Assembly (NCBI RefSeq): GCF_041321145.1
Contig: NZ_JBGGWA010000007.1
Span: 124,001 to 188,000 of the forward strand
Length of the DNA stretch: 64,000 nt
Reading direction: 5' to 3'
Origin: Paraburkholderia sp041321145
Lineage (GTDB): Bacteria > Pseudomonadota > Gammaproteobacteria > Burkholderiales > Burkholderiaceae
Under the pieces are notes generated by a model. It did no database searches. It saw only the letters and a list, made by a program, of their open reading frames with translations, and was not told where the DNA came from. The position numbers and the translations under genes are program-made. Numbering within the stretch: position 1 is the stretch's first letter; every line of letters begins with the position of its first letter. Positions 44,073 to 53,429 of this stretch are shown one piece after another.

Positions 44073-45674
44073 TTACGCACTGCGCGCCATCTTCCCCACA
44101 CTTGCGTTAAATCCCTCGTCCGGGCGAGCCCTGCGTGTCGCGCCCGAGGCCGTCGACCGCGCACGAACCGGCGTCTTGCGGAGACGCGCATCGCCGGGAG
44201 CAGGCCGTGCATCGACCAGATCCGCATACAACGAAAGATAGTTCGACGTCGACGTTTCCCAGCCGAAGTCGCGGCTCATCGCATTACGCTGCAACGCATG
44301 CCATGACGACGGTTGCACGAATGCCGCCAGCGCGCGTCCGAGTGCATGAACGACGTCGTCCGTGCTCTCGCCGTCGAACAGGAAACCCGTTGCGAGATCG
44401 TCGCTCCTGCCGTCGTGCGGCGCGTAGTCCACGATCGTGTCCGCAAGACCGCCCACCCGCGACGCCACCGGAATCGTGCCGTAACGCATTGCATAGAGTT
44501 GGGTGAGTCCGCACGGTTCGAAGCGGCTGCCGTGCAACAGGATATCGGCGCCGGCATGCAGCATGTGCGCGCGCCGCTCGTCGTAGCCGATCTGCACGCC
44601 GACACGCCCGTGCCATACGGCCGCCAGTTCCTGCAGCGCGTGTTCGAGTCCGGGTTCGCCTTGGCCGAGAACCGCAAATTGCAGGCGCGGATGTCGTTCG
44701 AGCAGCGAAGGCAGCGCGCGCACGACGACGTCCGCGAGCTTCTGCTCGGTCAGGCGGCTGCCGATCGCGACCAGCGGCGCGAACGGATCGCGCGCGAGGC
44801 CAAAGGCCTGCTGAAGTTCGCGCTTGCAGGCCTGCTTGCCGGCGGTGTCGTCGACGGAATAGGACCGTGCGATGAGCGGATCGGTTGCCGGATTCCACGT
44901 CGTCGCGTCGATTCCGTTGACGATGCCGGACAGCTTGCCGGCTTGCGCCTGAAGGACGCCTTCCATGCCGTGTCCGAAATGCGGCGTCAGAATCTCGCGT
45001 GCATAGCGTTGGCTGACGGTCGTGACGCGATCGGCGTGCACGATGCCGGCTTTCATCATGCTGAGCGAGCCGTAGAACTCGATGCTGCGTTCATCGGTCA
45101 GGGCCGGCGCCAGCAACTCGGGCGGCACGCCGATCCAGCCGCCCATCGCGAGCGGGTGGTTGCCCTGGAAGGCCAGGTTGTGAATCGTGAAGACGCTTCT
45201 GGCGGCGACACCCGCGAGGCGCATATAGAGCGGCGTGAGTCCTGCATGCCAATCGTGCGCGTGCACGATGTCGGGGCGCTTCACGCCGCGCACGCCGCGC
45301 GCTACGCGGGCGGCGGCTGCCGCGAGCGATGCGAAACGGGTCAGATTGTCCAGATAGTCGCGTCCTTGCGGGTCGCGGTAAAGGCCTTCGCGTGCGAACA
45401 GGTGATCCATCTGCAGCAGCAGCACGGGTATGCCGGTGTCGGGCATCGAGGCGCGCAGCAATTTGGCGTCGCCGCCGGGCAGGCCGGTCATGCGTGCCAC
45501 CGAGGTCACATCGGTCGCGCCCTCGAGCGCGGCCGGGTAAGCAGGCATCAGGATCGATACGTCGACACCGGCCTCGCGCAGGGCGGCGGCGTAGGCACTG
45601 ACCATGTCGCCGAGGCCGCCGGATTTGGCGAGCGGCAAGGCTTCGGAAGCGACAAGAAGAACGTTGAGCGACAA
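44073..45674 (-). CDS. glgA: Glycogen (starch) synthase
   Basis: 533-residue GT5 enzyme adding glucose from ADP-glucose to the growing alpha-1,4-glucan. The N-terminal SLNVLLVASEALPLAKSGGL contains the KxGGL substrate motif, and the C-terminal region SRFEPCGLTQLYAMRYG is the nucleotide-sugar binding segment. The start is TTG at 45674, just before SLNVLL as in homologues, with GGGGGG upstream; a GTG 12 codons earlier is an alternative. The last ~45 residues are an extra Arg-rich tail. No other glg genes are adjacent. Confidence 0.9.
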   Translation of the reverse strand: MSLNVLLVASEALPLAKSGGLGDMVSAYAAALREAGVDVSILMPAYPAALEGATDVTSVARMTGLPGGDAKLLRASMPDTGIPVLLLQMDHLFAREGLYRDPQGRDYLDNLTRFASLAAAAARVARGVRGVKRPDIVHAHDWHAGLTPLYMRLAGVAARSVFTIHNLAFQGNHPLAMGGWIGVPPELLAPALTDERSIEFYGSLSMMKAGIVHADRVTTVSQRYAREILTPHFGHGMEGVLQAQAGKLSGIVNGIDATTWNPATDPLIARSYSVDDTAGKQACKRELQQAFGLARDPFAPLVAIGSRLTEQKLADVVVRALPSLLERHPRLQFAVLGQGEPGLEHALQELAAVWHGRVGVQIGYDERRAHMLHAGADILLHGSRFEPCGLTQLYAMRYGTIPVASRVGGLADTIVDYAPHDGRSDDLATGFLFDGESTDDVVHALGRALAAFVQPSSWHALQRNAMSRDFGWETSTSNYLSLYADLVDARPAPGDARLRKTPVRARSTASGATRRARPDEGFNASVGKMARSA

Positions 45675-45893
45675 ATTGGCCCCCCAGGGACGCGTTTTTT
45701 GCACTTGCACAGTGCGGTGGAGTTCGCTAGCGCGAAGCTACAGCAAGGGTTGTGCCTGGGGGCAGGATCGCGTTTTGGCTGGAGCGCGGGTTTGTGTTGC
45801 GGTGCGGGCGCGGGCTTTTTCCGTGATGCCCTCGCGAGGTGGAGGCGTTTTTTCAGGCGTGTGTAGATTTGACGAGCAAGGCAAAAAACAGGA

Positions 45894-45925
45894 AAGGGGC
45901 TGACGCCGCAGGCGACCAGCCCCTT
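45894..45925 (-). terminator. Intrinsic terminator of the symporter operon
   Basis: AAGGGGCTG and CAGCCCCTT form a 9-bp stem around an internal GCCTGCGGC stem-loop. On the minus strand CCTGTTTTTTGCC follows. It lies 22 bp past the symporter stop. Confidence 0.8.
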
Positions 45926-45946
45926 CCACCGCTACGCCGAAAAACT

Positions 45947-47419
45947 TTAATGCACAGACGCTTGAGTCTGCTCAGCCGGACGCGGCTGCGTGAGAGCACT
46001 GACAATAACAAAAACAATCACATTCACAGCCAACGCCAAAAACCCAATATTGATGTCCTTAAGCGCATCGGGCAAAAATGGCATCAATTGCGCAAGCGTC
46101 AAATGCATGATGGTGATTACCGCCACCACGGCAACGCCGGCAAGAATCCCACAAAATGCACCTTGCTTGGTCGCCCGATTATTCGGCCGCAAACTGCAAA
46201 TCACCGCCGGAAACAGTTGCGTCACAAAGCTGTAGCCCATCAGCAGCAAGGCCACGATCGTCTCGCCGCCTTGCAGCGTAAAGCCCACCGCCACCAACGC
46301 CACCACCGGCACCAGAAACCGCGCCAGTTTCGCGACTGTCGCATCCGGAGCATTGCGGTTCACCATGCCGCGATACACATCGTTGGCCAGCAGCGTCGAC
46401 GCCGACGTCAAAATCATCGACCCCGGCACCAGCGCCGTGAGAATCCCCGCCGCGCCGATCACGCCGACGAACCACGGGTCGAAGGTCTGCAATGACAGGC
46501 GGAACAGCGACAGATCGATGTCGCCACCCTTCAGGCCGGGCACCTTGAGCGTCGCCGCAAAGCCCACGAAGAACACGAACAGCAGGATCAACTGGTACAG
46601 CGGCAGCACCATTGCATTGCGGCGGAAAATACGTTCGTCCCTCGCGGTAAAAATCGAACCGAACGTATGCGGCCACATGAAGAAGCCCAACGCGGTCAGC
46701 AGCACCGTCGACTGGAACCAGGTCACGCTTGAACCCTTGGCCGGGAAGGTCAGGAAGCCCGGGCGTGCGGCGGCGATTGCGTGGAACATGTCGCCAAAAC
46801 CGCCGTAGTAGTGCAGCGGCAGGTAGATCCCGAGGAACAGCACGATGGCGAGAATCAGCATATCCTTCACCACCGAGTTCCACGCGGAGCCGCGCACGCC
46901 GGAAACGATCACGTAGGACGTCACCACCGCGGCGCCGATCCACACCGCCGCCGTCGACGAAATCACGCCATACGAGGCGGTCGCCACGATGATGCCAAGC
47001 CCCTTCAGTTGCAGCACGAGGTAGGGAATCAGCGCGGCCACGCCGACTAGCGCCACCAAGGTGCCGAGCGCCGGGCTGTCGTATTTGCGCGCGAAGAAGT
47101 GCGGCTGGGAAACGAGGCGGTGACGCTTCGCGTAACGCCAGATGGGCGGCAGCATCCAGTACGAGAGGATGTACGCCAGCGTGCCGTACGCAAGAATGTA
47201 GTAGACCGGCGCACCCTTGCCATAAGCAAAGCCGCTGCCGCCGAGGAAGGTGAAGGTCGTGTAGATTTCGCCCGCCATCAGCAGGAACACGAATGCGGTG
47301 CCGAAACTGCGGCCGCCCACAGTCCATTGTTCAAGACTCATGTCGTGGCCGCGCCGCGCGCGCACGCCCAGATACAGTGCGAACAGCGTAATGGCCGCAA
47401 TGATGACGAGTGCGCTCAT
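45947..47419 (-). CDS. Sodium:solute symporter family protein
   Basis: 490-residue SSS permease with about 13 hydrophobic segments. EQWTVGGRSFGTAFVFLLMA near the N-terminus and the helix TALVPGSMILTSASTLLAND are typical. The arrangement with a DUF3311 protein resembles monocarboxylate (pyruvate/lactate) permeases of the MctP group, but the substrate cannot be fixed from sequence. It overlaps the DUF3311 gene by 4 bp. Confidence 0.87.
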   Translation of the reverse strand: MSALVIIAAITLFALYLGVRARRGHDMSLEQWTVGGRSFGTAFVFLLMAGEIYTTFTFLGGSGFAYGKGAPVYYILAYGTLAYILSYWMLPPIWRYAKRHRLVSQPHFFARKYDSPALGTLVALVGVAALIPYLVLQLKGLGIIVATASYGVISSTAAVWIGAAVVTSYVIVSGVRGSAWNSVVKDMLILAIVLFLGIYLPLHYYGGFGDMFHAIAAARPGFLTFPAKGSSVTWFQSTVLLTALGFFMWPHTFGSIFTARDERIFRRNAMVLPLYQLILLFVFFVGFAATLKVPGLKGGDIDLSLFRLSLQTFDPWFVGVIGAAGILTALVPGSMILTSASTLLANDVYRGMVNRNAPDATVAKLARFLVPVVALVAVGFTLQGGETIVALLLMGYSFVTQLFPAVICSLRPNNRATKQGAFCGILAGVAVVAVITIMHLTLAQLMPFLPDALKDINIGFLALAVNVIVFVIVSALTQPRPAEQTQASVH

Positions 47420-47631
47420 GATTGGGCCTCCTCGCCGTCCACGGCGAGCTGACGGTTAGTCGGGTCCAGACGGTAGATGATCGCCATGATGATGGCACTC
47501 AACACCACCCACATGACGATCCAGGCCAACACAAACGGCATGCCGAGCACGAGCGGCTCGACACGATTCACAAACGGTACGCCGAGCAACATGCCGATGA
47601 ACGGCAGCGCGGCGAGTACACGAAGCAACAT
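47416..47631 (-). CDS. DUF3311-family small membrane protein
   Basis: 71 residues with two hydrophobic helices (LAALPFIGMLLGVPFVN and MPFVLAWIVMWVVLSAIIMA), matching DUF3311. Such proteins are nearly always encoded ahead of an SSS permease, as here with a 4-bp overlap, and probably form its small subunit. RBS GAGGAGTCCCCC. Confidence 0.88.
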   Translation of the reverse strand: MLLRVLAALPFIGMLLGVPFVNRVEPLVLGMPFVLAWIVMWVVLSAIIMAIIYRLDPTNRQLAVDGEEAQS

Positions 47632-47978
47632 GGGGGACTCCTCGAACCGTTAAGTAGGTTTTGTTGAAAATGCAGCTTCGGGGAGGACTGTATGCCTGAT
47701 GCTTCGGTTACGTAAAGCAAGTCAAAAAAGTGTAGGCTTTCTGAAAGTTGCGCGCGCATCTTTCGACACCCCTCTGCTGCGGTGCAATGCCTCGCGCTGC
47801 TTGCATTGCCACCCTTTTTTTCGAATTTGCATGCCGCGCCGCGATATCATCTCGCAAAGGCAAAGCGAGCACCAATCGGGACAGCCAGAAAGGTGTCCAG
47901 TACTTCAACTCAGCGCGGCGCTCCGGCGCGTGGTCAGGCAGTCAGCCCGCCCGAGCCGCTGCCCGAAACGGATTGCAT
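47632..47978. other. Divergent promoter region
   Basis: Separates the DUF3311/symporter operon and marC. GCAATGC and GCATTGC near 47785-47805 form a small inverted repeat. Open frames here lack RBS and homology. No known regulatory motif is recognised. Confidence 0.4.
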
Positions 47979-48656
47979 ATGGTCGAAAGTCTGATCTCGG
48001 ATATCCTGTTTGGCTTCACCGGGCTGATCAGTATCATCAACCCAATCGGCATGGCGTTCGTCTTTCTCGACCGGACCGCGTCGCTCACCACGGAAGACCG
48101 CACCGCGCTCGCCAGGAAAATCGCCTTCAACGTCATGTGCGTCATGCTCGTTGCCTTCTTTGTCGGTACCCCGATCCTCCATTTCTTCGGCATCTCGATG
48201 GAGGCACTGCGTATCGGCGGGGGCCTCGCGGTTGCTGTCGGCGGCTGGCAGATGCTCAATGCGCCCGACACCCAACCGGCCGACCAGCCGGCCGTCAAGC
48301 GCGTGGATTCGGACACCGCCATGTCGAAGGCGTTTTTCCCGCTCACCATTCCGCTCACCACCGGACCCGGTTCGATCGCCACCGCGATCGCACTGACCGC
48401 GAACCGCACGCATAAGCTGTCGGCGTTCGTGCTGTCGAGCATTGCGTCGGTCGTGATCTCCGTTCTCGTGGCTGCAACCGTCTACCTGATCTACAGTCGT
48501 GCAGGGGTTTTCGCCAGATATCTCGGCGCGGACGGCACCAAGGTCGCGATGCGCGTCTCGTCATTTCTGCTGCTGTGCATCGGCGTGCAAATTATCCTGA
48601 CGGGTTTCTCCGAGTTCCTGATACCGATTGCGCAGATGCAACCCGTGGTCAAATAG
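47979..48656 (+). CDS. MarC-family integral membrane protein
   Basis: 225 residues with six hydrophobic segments. N-terminal FTGLISIINPIGMAFVFLDR and the central FFPLTIPLTTGPGSIATAI are the MarC signatures. The family (once linked to multiple antibiotic resistance) has no proven function. ATG at 47979 is chosen because the membrane domain begins directly after; the RBS is weak and the frame is open 77 codons upstream. Confidence 0.85.
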   Translation: MVESLISDILFGFTGLISIINPIGMAFVFLDRTASLTTEDRTALARKIAFNVMCVMLVAFFVGTPILHFFGISMEALRIGGGLAVAVGGWQMLNAPDTQPADQPAVKRVDSDTAMSKAFFPLTIPLTTGPGSIATAIALTANRTHKLSAFVLSSIASVVISVLVAATVYLIYSRAGVFARYLGADGTKVAMRVSSFLLLCIGVQIILTGFSEFLIPIAQMQPVVK

Positions 48657-49003
48657 CGATCGGCTCCGGCAGCGTGCCCGCGCGGATATTGATCTGGATG
48701 GCCGGCAGAAGCCAATGGCGTGCGCTATCTGAAGATTCCATTGAATGCGTTCTAATCAGTCAGCGCTAGCGCGTCAGCAGCATCGAGCTCATTGGTGGGC
48801 AAAATAATTCATGCATCGCATTGGGCCAGGAAAGCAAGGTGACTGTGGAAACCTGCGATCTAAAAGTAACGCACAGTCGTTCATTTATGACCAGTACGGT
48901 CGATAGCGGATATATTCAGCAAGTAGCTCATTCGGACATTGGCAGTGCCTGCATGACTTACTTGCAGGCACTGCCGATGCGGGACTGGTTCGATTCGTCG
49001 TCG
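48657..49003. other. Intergenic region with a 13-bp inverted repeat
   Basis: GGCAGTGCCTGCA (48941-48953) and TGCAGGCACTGCC (48963-48975) form a perfect stem with a 9-nt loop, 29 bp beyond the stop of the oxidoreductase gene. It has no T-run but fits a transcript 3' end. Otherwise nothing is recognised. Confidence 0.5.
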
Positions 49004-51340
49004 TCAGACTGCGGCCTCCCTGATCACCGCCGATTTGCGCAAGCGCACCGGAATCGACTTCGACGCCGGCACCAAGCTCGATTTCGCGTGATGCGAGAGC
49101 GGGATCAGCCGGTTGCATTCGGGGTAATAGCCCATGATGCAACCGGTTGGAATGTCGAATGCATGCACACGCATGCCTTCGACCTCGCGCGTCACGCCAT
49201 CGTCCGAGACGGTCGAGATGCACACGGCGTCGCCCTCCGCGAAGCCGAGACGCGTGAGGTCGTCAATATGCATCAACAATACTTCTCGCGTCCCGAACAC
49301 GCCGCGAAAGCGGTCGTCGAGACCGTAGACGGTCGTGTTGAACTGACTGTCGCCGCGCGTCGTCATCAGGCGCAGCACGTCGGGGCCGGCGGCCGGCATA
49401 TCCGCGTCTTCGTCGAGCGTGTCCGGCACGATGAAATTGGCCTTGCCGTTTTCCGTTTTCCATTCGCGTTTGCATGCCGGCAATGGCCTGTGAAAACCGC
49501 CAGGCTGCTTGAAGCGCTGATTGAAATCGCGGAACTGCTCGGGATAAGTGCGCTCGATCGCATCGCGCACCAGCGCGTAGTCGCCAACCCACGCATCCCA
49601 ATCCAGCTTCGGGTTGCGAGGCAGTAATGCCTTGGCGATACCCGCGACGATCGCCGGTTCCGATAACAGCATGTCACCAGCCGGCTCGGCCAACCCGTGC
49701 GAGCCATGGATGCAAGCCGTGCTGTCTTCGACGCTGACCCATTGTTCGCCGCTCGCCTGCCGGTCGATTTCGATGCGTCCGCGGCACGGCAACAGATAGG
49801 CAACCTCGCCGTGCAGCAGATGGCTGCGGTTGAGCTTAGTGGCAATCTGCACGGTCAGTCTGAGCTGCCGCCACGCCGGGTCCATCACGTGATGGTCGGG
49901 GATCGCCACCTGAAAATTGCCGCCGAGGCCGATGAACGCTTTGACCTTGCCATCGAGCACGCCCTGGCAGGCTTCGACGGTGCTCATGCCCTTCTCGCGC
50001 GGCGGCTCGAAACCGTAGAGTTCTTTCAGCTTGTCGAGCGGTGCGAGTTCGGGCTTTTCAGTAATGCCGACCGTGCGCTGCCCTTGCACATTCGAATGAC
50101 CGCGAATCGGGCAAATGCCGGCGCCCGGCTTGCCGATATTGCCGCGCAGCAGCAGCAGATTCGACAACATCTGGACGTTGTGCACGCCGCTGCGATGCTG
50201 CGTGATACCCATGCCGAACAGCACCATTGCCGCGTTCGCTTGTGCATATACGCGTGCGGCCGCTTCGAGCGCCGCACGCGTGAGTTGCGAGTGATGCTCG
50301 ATCTCTTCCCATGTCGTGGCGCGCATGGCGGCGGCGAACGTTTCGAAGCCGTGTGTATGTTCGGCGATGAAAGCGGCATCGAGTACCCGTTGCGTGCCGT
50401 CGCGCTGCGCGTCGTCGTCCCATTCGATCAGTAGTTTGCAGAGTCCGGCGATTGCCGCGGCATCGCCGCCGATCTTTACCTGGTGATATTGCGTGCTGAT
50501 CTGCGTATCGTTCGGAGTGAGCATGTCGACCGGCGACTGCGGGTTCGCGAAGCTGACGAGCCCAGGCTCCCGGATCGGATTGAAGGTGATGATTTCCGCG
50601 CCGCGCTTACGCGCATCCTGCAACTGATGCAGCATGCGCGGCGCATTCGTGCCGGTGTTGTGGCCGAAGAACAGCATGCAATCCGTGTGCTCGAAGTCGT
50701 CGAGTTGCACTGTGCCGACCGGCGCGCCGATCGTCTTCGGCAAGGCGACCGAGGTGCTCTCATGACACATGTTCGAACTGTCAGGCAGATTGTTGGTACC
50801 GTACATGCGGGCCAGCAGCGCATACATGTATGAGGTTTCGAGAGAGGCGCGCCCCGAGGCGTAGAACACCGCTTCGTTCGGGTCGAGCGCTTGCAATTCC
50901 CTGGCGATTTCGGCGAACGCGTGTTCCCACGTGGTAGGCACGTAGCGATCCGTGGCGGCGTCCCACCGCATCGGCGCGGTGAGCCGGCCGCGCGATTCCA
51001 GTTCGAAGCCGCTCCACGATTGCAGTTCGCTCACCGTGTGGTCGTCGAAAAATGCTGCGTCGATACGTTTGTTGGTGATTTCCCACGCGGTGGCCTTCGC
51101 GCCGTTTTCACAAAACTCGAACAGGTGAGGGTCCGCGGGCTTGGCCCACGAGCAGCTGACGCACGCAAAGCCGTCCGCCTTGTTCTGATGCGACAGGATA
51201 CGGCTGCCGTTCAGCGTGACGTGTTCCTGCACGAGGATCGACGCGACCGCTTTCAGCGACCCCCAGCCGCCTGCGGGGTGGCGGTATGGCTTGATGGGGG
51301 TGGTGTCGGTTGTGCTGTCGGGGGTGTCATCGTTACTCAT
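49004..51340 (-). CDS. FdhF/YdeP-family molybdopterin oxidoreductase
   Basis: 778-residue enzyme of the DMSO-reductase superfamily. Segments CVSCSWAKPADPHLFEFCEN near the N-terminus, FYASGRASLETSYMYALLAR, then SNMCHESTSVAL where a cysteine stands at the position of the Mo-bound selenocysteine of FdhF, and the C-terminal molydopterin domain with QFNTTVYGLDDRFRGV, fit the YdeP group. Such proteins affect acid resistance in E. coli; formate as substrate is not proven. ATG at 51340 is preceded by CCAGGAGCCAGC. No electron-transfer subunit is adjacent. Confidence 0.88.
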   Translation of the reverse strand: MSNDDTPDSTTDTTPIKPYRHPAGGWGSLKAVASILVQEHVTLNGSRILSHQNKADGFACVSCSWAKPADPHLFEFCENGAKATAWEITNKRIDAAFFDDHTVSELQSWSGFELESRGRLTAPMRWDAATDRYVPTTWEHAFAEIARELQALDPNEAVFYASGRASLETSYMYALLARMYGTNNLPDSSNMCHESTSVALPKTIGAPVGTVQLDDFEHTDCMLFFGHNTGTNAPRMLHQLQDARKRGAEIITFNPIREPGLVSFANPQSPVDMLTPNDTQISTQYHQVKIGGDAAAIAGLCKLLIEWDDDAQRDGTQRVLDAAFIAEHTHGFETFAAAMRATTWEEIEHHSQLTRAALEAAARVYAQANAAMVLFGMGITQHRSGVHNVQMLSNLLLLRGNIGKPGAGICPIRGHSNVQGQRTVGITEKPELAPLDKLKELYGFEPPREKGMSTVEACQGVLDGKVKAFIGLGGNFQVAIPDHHVMDPAWRQLRLTVQIATKLNRSHLLHGEVAYLLPCRGRIEIDRQASGEQWVSVEDSTACIHGSHGLAEPAGDMLLSEPAIVAGIAKALLPRNPKLDWDAWVGDYALVRDAIERTYPEQFRDFNQRFKQPGGFHRPLPACKREWKTENGKANFIVPDTLDEDADMPAAGPDVLRLMTTRGDSQFNTTVYGLDDRFRGVFGTREVLLMHIDDLTRLGFAEGDAVCISTVSDDGVTREVEGMRVHAFDIPTGCIMGYYPECNRLIPLSHHAKSSLVPASKSIPVRLRKSAVIREAAV

Positions 51341-51413
51341 GCTGGCTCCTGGCGAGTAGGTCGGCGGTTCACGCCGGTTTTTCTTGGGAGCCCGCAATTA
51401 ACGGACCAGTGTA

Positions 51414-51512
51414 TTAATTTTCGCTTACGCCGCTCGGCGCTGCGAAGCGACGGATTTCAAGTCTGCCGCTTTTGCGCCCCTTAATGGGCTGTTTATCTCG
51501 CGCCGTGCCCAT
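51414..51512 (-). CDS. Candidate 32-residue basic small protein
   Basis: A short open frame with a very good ribosome-binding site, CAGGAGGCGCG directly before ATG. The product starts MGTARDKQPIKGRKSGRLEI and ends in SEN; it has nine Lys/Arg and no hydrophobic stretch. It lies 73 bp upstream of the FdhF/YdeP gene on the same strand, so it could be a leader or a small partner. I know no family for it. Confidence 0.4.
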   Translation of the reverse strand: MGTARDKQPIKGRKSGRLEIRRFAAPSGVSEN

Positions 51513-51636
51513 CGCGCCTCCTGTGGAACAGGTATTGCTCGACGTCGGCACGCGCGTGCTGCCATGCCGGGACCTGACGACGCAGGGCGACACCGGAAAT
51601 TGACGCACCGAAAGTGCAGGATAAGGGATATCACAC

Positions 51637-51882
51637 ATGGCGCGACACAAGGCCGACGTTGCCGACGACGACTTCGAGATTTACGCCAGCTACCACGGAA
51701 CAGGCGACGGCCGTTACGTAGGTGGACTGAAAGTCGTCAGAAAGGCAGACAGGAGGATCCTGTTTCCGTTCGATGGCGCTCCGGAAATCGGGCCTTACGC
51801 GACCGCGGACGAGGCGCGCCGGGCCGCAATCGACTACGGCCGCGAGATCGTGGCGGCCGACCGCGCGGCCCCGGAGAAGTAA
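51637..51882 (+). CDS. Small hypothetical protein, possibly DUF6723
   Basis: 81 residues. The segment YVGGLKVVRKADRRILFPFD followed by GAPEIGPYATADEARRAA suggests a small beta-sheet with a C-terminal helix, as in the Burkholderia DUF6723 proteins as I remember them. TAAGGGATATC is a reasonable RBS. Function unknown. Confidence 0.65.
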   Translation: MARHKADVADDDFEIYASYHGTGDGRYVGGLKVVRKADRRILFPFDGAPEIGPYATADEARRAAIDYGREIVAADRAAPEK

Positions 51883-52061
51883 CGCGGTGTCGACATGCGG
51901 ATAGTCGTGATCGTCATGACGTTCTCGTTTTTACAAAATATGGGTTGAACTCCGCCGTCGGTGGCGCAACGGCCATGCCCCGACACGGCCATTTGCTTTT
52001 CGGGCAGAGGCGGTCCAGTTGTTGCTGGAAGCAACGAGTAGCCGAATTCAAGGAGAGCGAC

Positions 52062-52331
52062 ATGCAAGACAGCCAACCCGGCGAAGACGTCAACGCGCAA
52101 AGCGCGACACCGGACACCAAACCGCGCAGCAAGCCGAGCGGAACCCACTACGTCGAGCCCAGTCCGCTTGGCATCGAACCTGTCGAACAAACCGACGTCG
52201 CGGCGCAAACGAACCCGAAGCGATCGAGCGAGCGACCGGAGCAGACGGCCGAAGTGCCGCTAGGCAGCGGTACGCACGCCGAGCCACCGGGCGGCGGGGG
52301 ACGCGAGTCCCAAAGCAAGGACCAACACTAA
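52062..52331 (+). CDS. Small disordered hydrophilic protein
   Basis: 89 residues rich in Pro, Ser, Glu, Gly and Gln, with no hydrophobic core (PSGTHYVEPSPLGIEPVEQT). It has one of the best RBSs in the window, AAGGAGAGCGAC before ATG. It resembles hydrophilic stress proteins by composition only. A longer open frame upstream, overlapping the previous gene, is rejected. Confidence 0.55.
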   Translation: MQDSQPGEDVNAQSATPDTKPRSKPSGTHYVEPSPLGIEPVEQTDVAAQTNPKRSSERPEQTAEVPLGSGTHAEPPGGGGRESQSKDQH

Positions 52332-52624
52332 GGCGCGCGGCGCCACGCAGTACGGGCTAAGGCGCGCTATGCCACACAATACGGGACTCTCGTCATATGT
52401 TTGAAAAATTCGTCCGTGGCCGCAGCGCCGCGCGCCTTGCGGTCCAGGATCGCGCCCGTGCGAAGGCCGGCGCGCTTCATACGGCATTGTCCAACTCGCC
52501 TCAGGCAGCACGTGCGTCTCAGGAGCCGGCCGCAACGACGCCGGGAGACGGCCGCCCGACGCAGCGTCAAGCATCATCCACAGCGGGGGATCACCACGCG
52601 CATCTGCAAGGCCAGGAGCTAACC

Positions 52625-53170
52625 ATGTACAACGATTCGAAGCATGGATTCGACGCGGCCCAAACCGAGTACGAAGCATTCATGCTGGAACCGCACGAAT
52701 GGGTGCCGAACAACCGCACGTTGCCAGTCGTGATCTACCGTCGCGCGCTCGCGCCGGATAGCGGCGACCTTGCGGCCGCGTTCGAGATCCTGTTCGAGCG
52801 AAACGAGTGGCCGCCGCAGTGGCGCGACGGCATTTTCGACTACCACCATTTCCATGCGACCGCGCATGAAGTGCTCGGGGTGACCGACGGTTCCGCGGAA
52901 GTGATCGTAGGTGGTCCCGGCGGAAGGGTAGTGACGATATCCGCTGGCGACGCATTGCTGTTGCCCGCGGGCACCGGCCATTGCCTGCAATCGTTCGCCC
53001 GTCACTTCCAGGTGGTCGGGGGCTATCCGGCGGGCCAACAGTGGGATATCCGCCGGGAAGCGCTGACCCCGACCGAGCAGGCAGCAATGGAAGCGTTGCC
53101 GTTCCCCGCACTGGATCCGATCGACGGCACGCAGGGTCCGCTGATCGAACACTGGCTGCATGCGGCGTGA
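52625..53170 (+). CDS. Cupin-domain protein
   Basis: 181 residues. HATAHEVLGVTDGSAEVIVG and then DALLLPAGTGHCLQS are the two cupin motifs, giving a single beta-barrel (YjlB-like). Motif 1 lacks the full HxH...E...H set, so metal binding is uncertain. The ATG at 52625 with CCAGGAGCT upstream is chosen over a start 76 codons earlier. Confidence 0.82.
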   Translation: MYNDSKHGFDAAQTEYEAFMLEPHEWVPNNRTLPVVIYRRALAPDSGDLAAAFEILFERNEWPPQWRDGIFDYHHFHATAHEVLGVTDGSAEVIVGGPGGRVVTISAGDALLLPAGTGHCLQSFARHFQVVGGYPAGQQWDIRREALTPTEQAAMEALPFPALDPIDGTQGPLIEHWLHAA

Positions 53171-53429
53171 TTTGAGCGGAAGCGCTTTATTGCTCGGGGT
53201 TGTGGGGCGGTTCCAATCCAAACCGCAAGCTGTCTGAAAGACCCGCCTTCGATCAGGAGTACACCGCAGCGCCGTATGTAAAGCGCCGTGCAGACTTGCA
53301 CGCATCGGCGCATCATCGATGAGGCTGACTGCGGTTCGTCACGCGTTCTTCCATACAAACACGGTTCGCCGGGCGCGCTGATGTACTGCATCCCGGCGCT
53401 GTCCCCACCGCCGAACAAGGAGTGTCCCC

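Noticed and set aside
44313..45866. 517-codon plus-strand open frame
   Set aside because: Antisense to glgA throughout, with no RBS or domain; a product of GC-rich codons.
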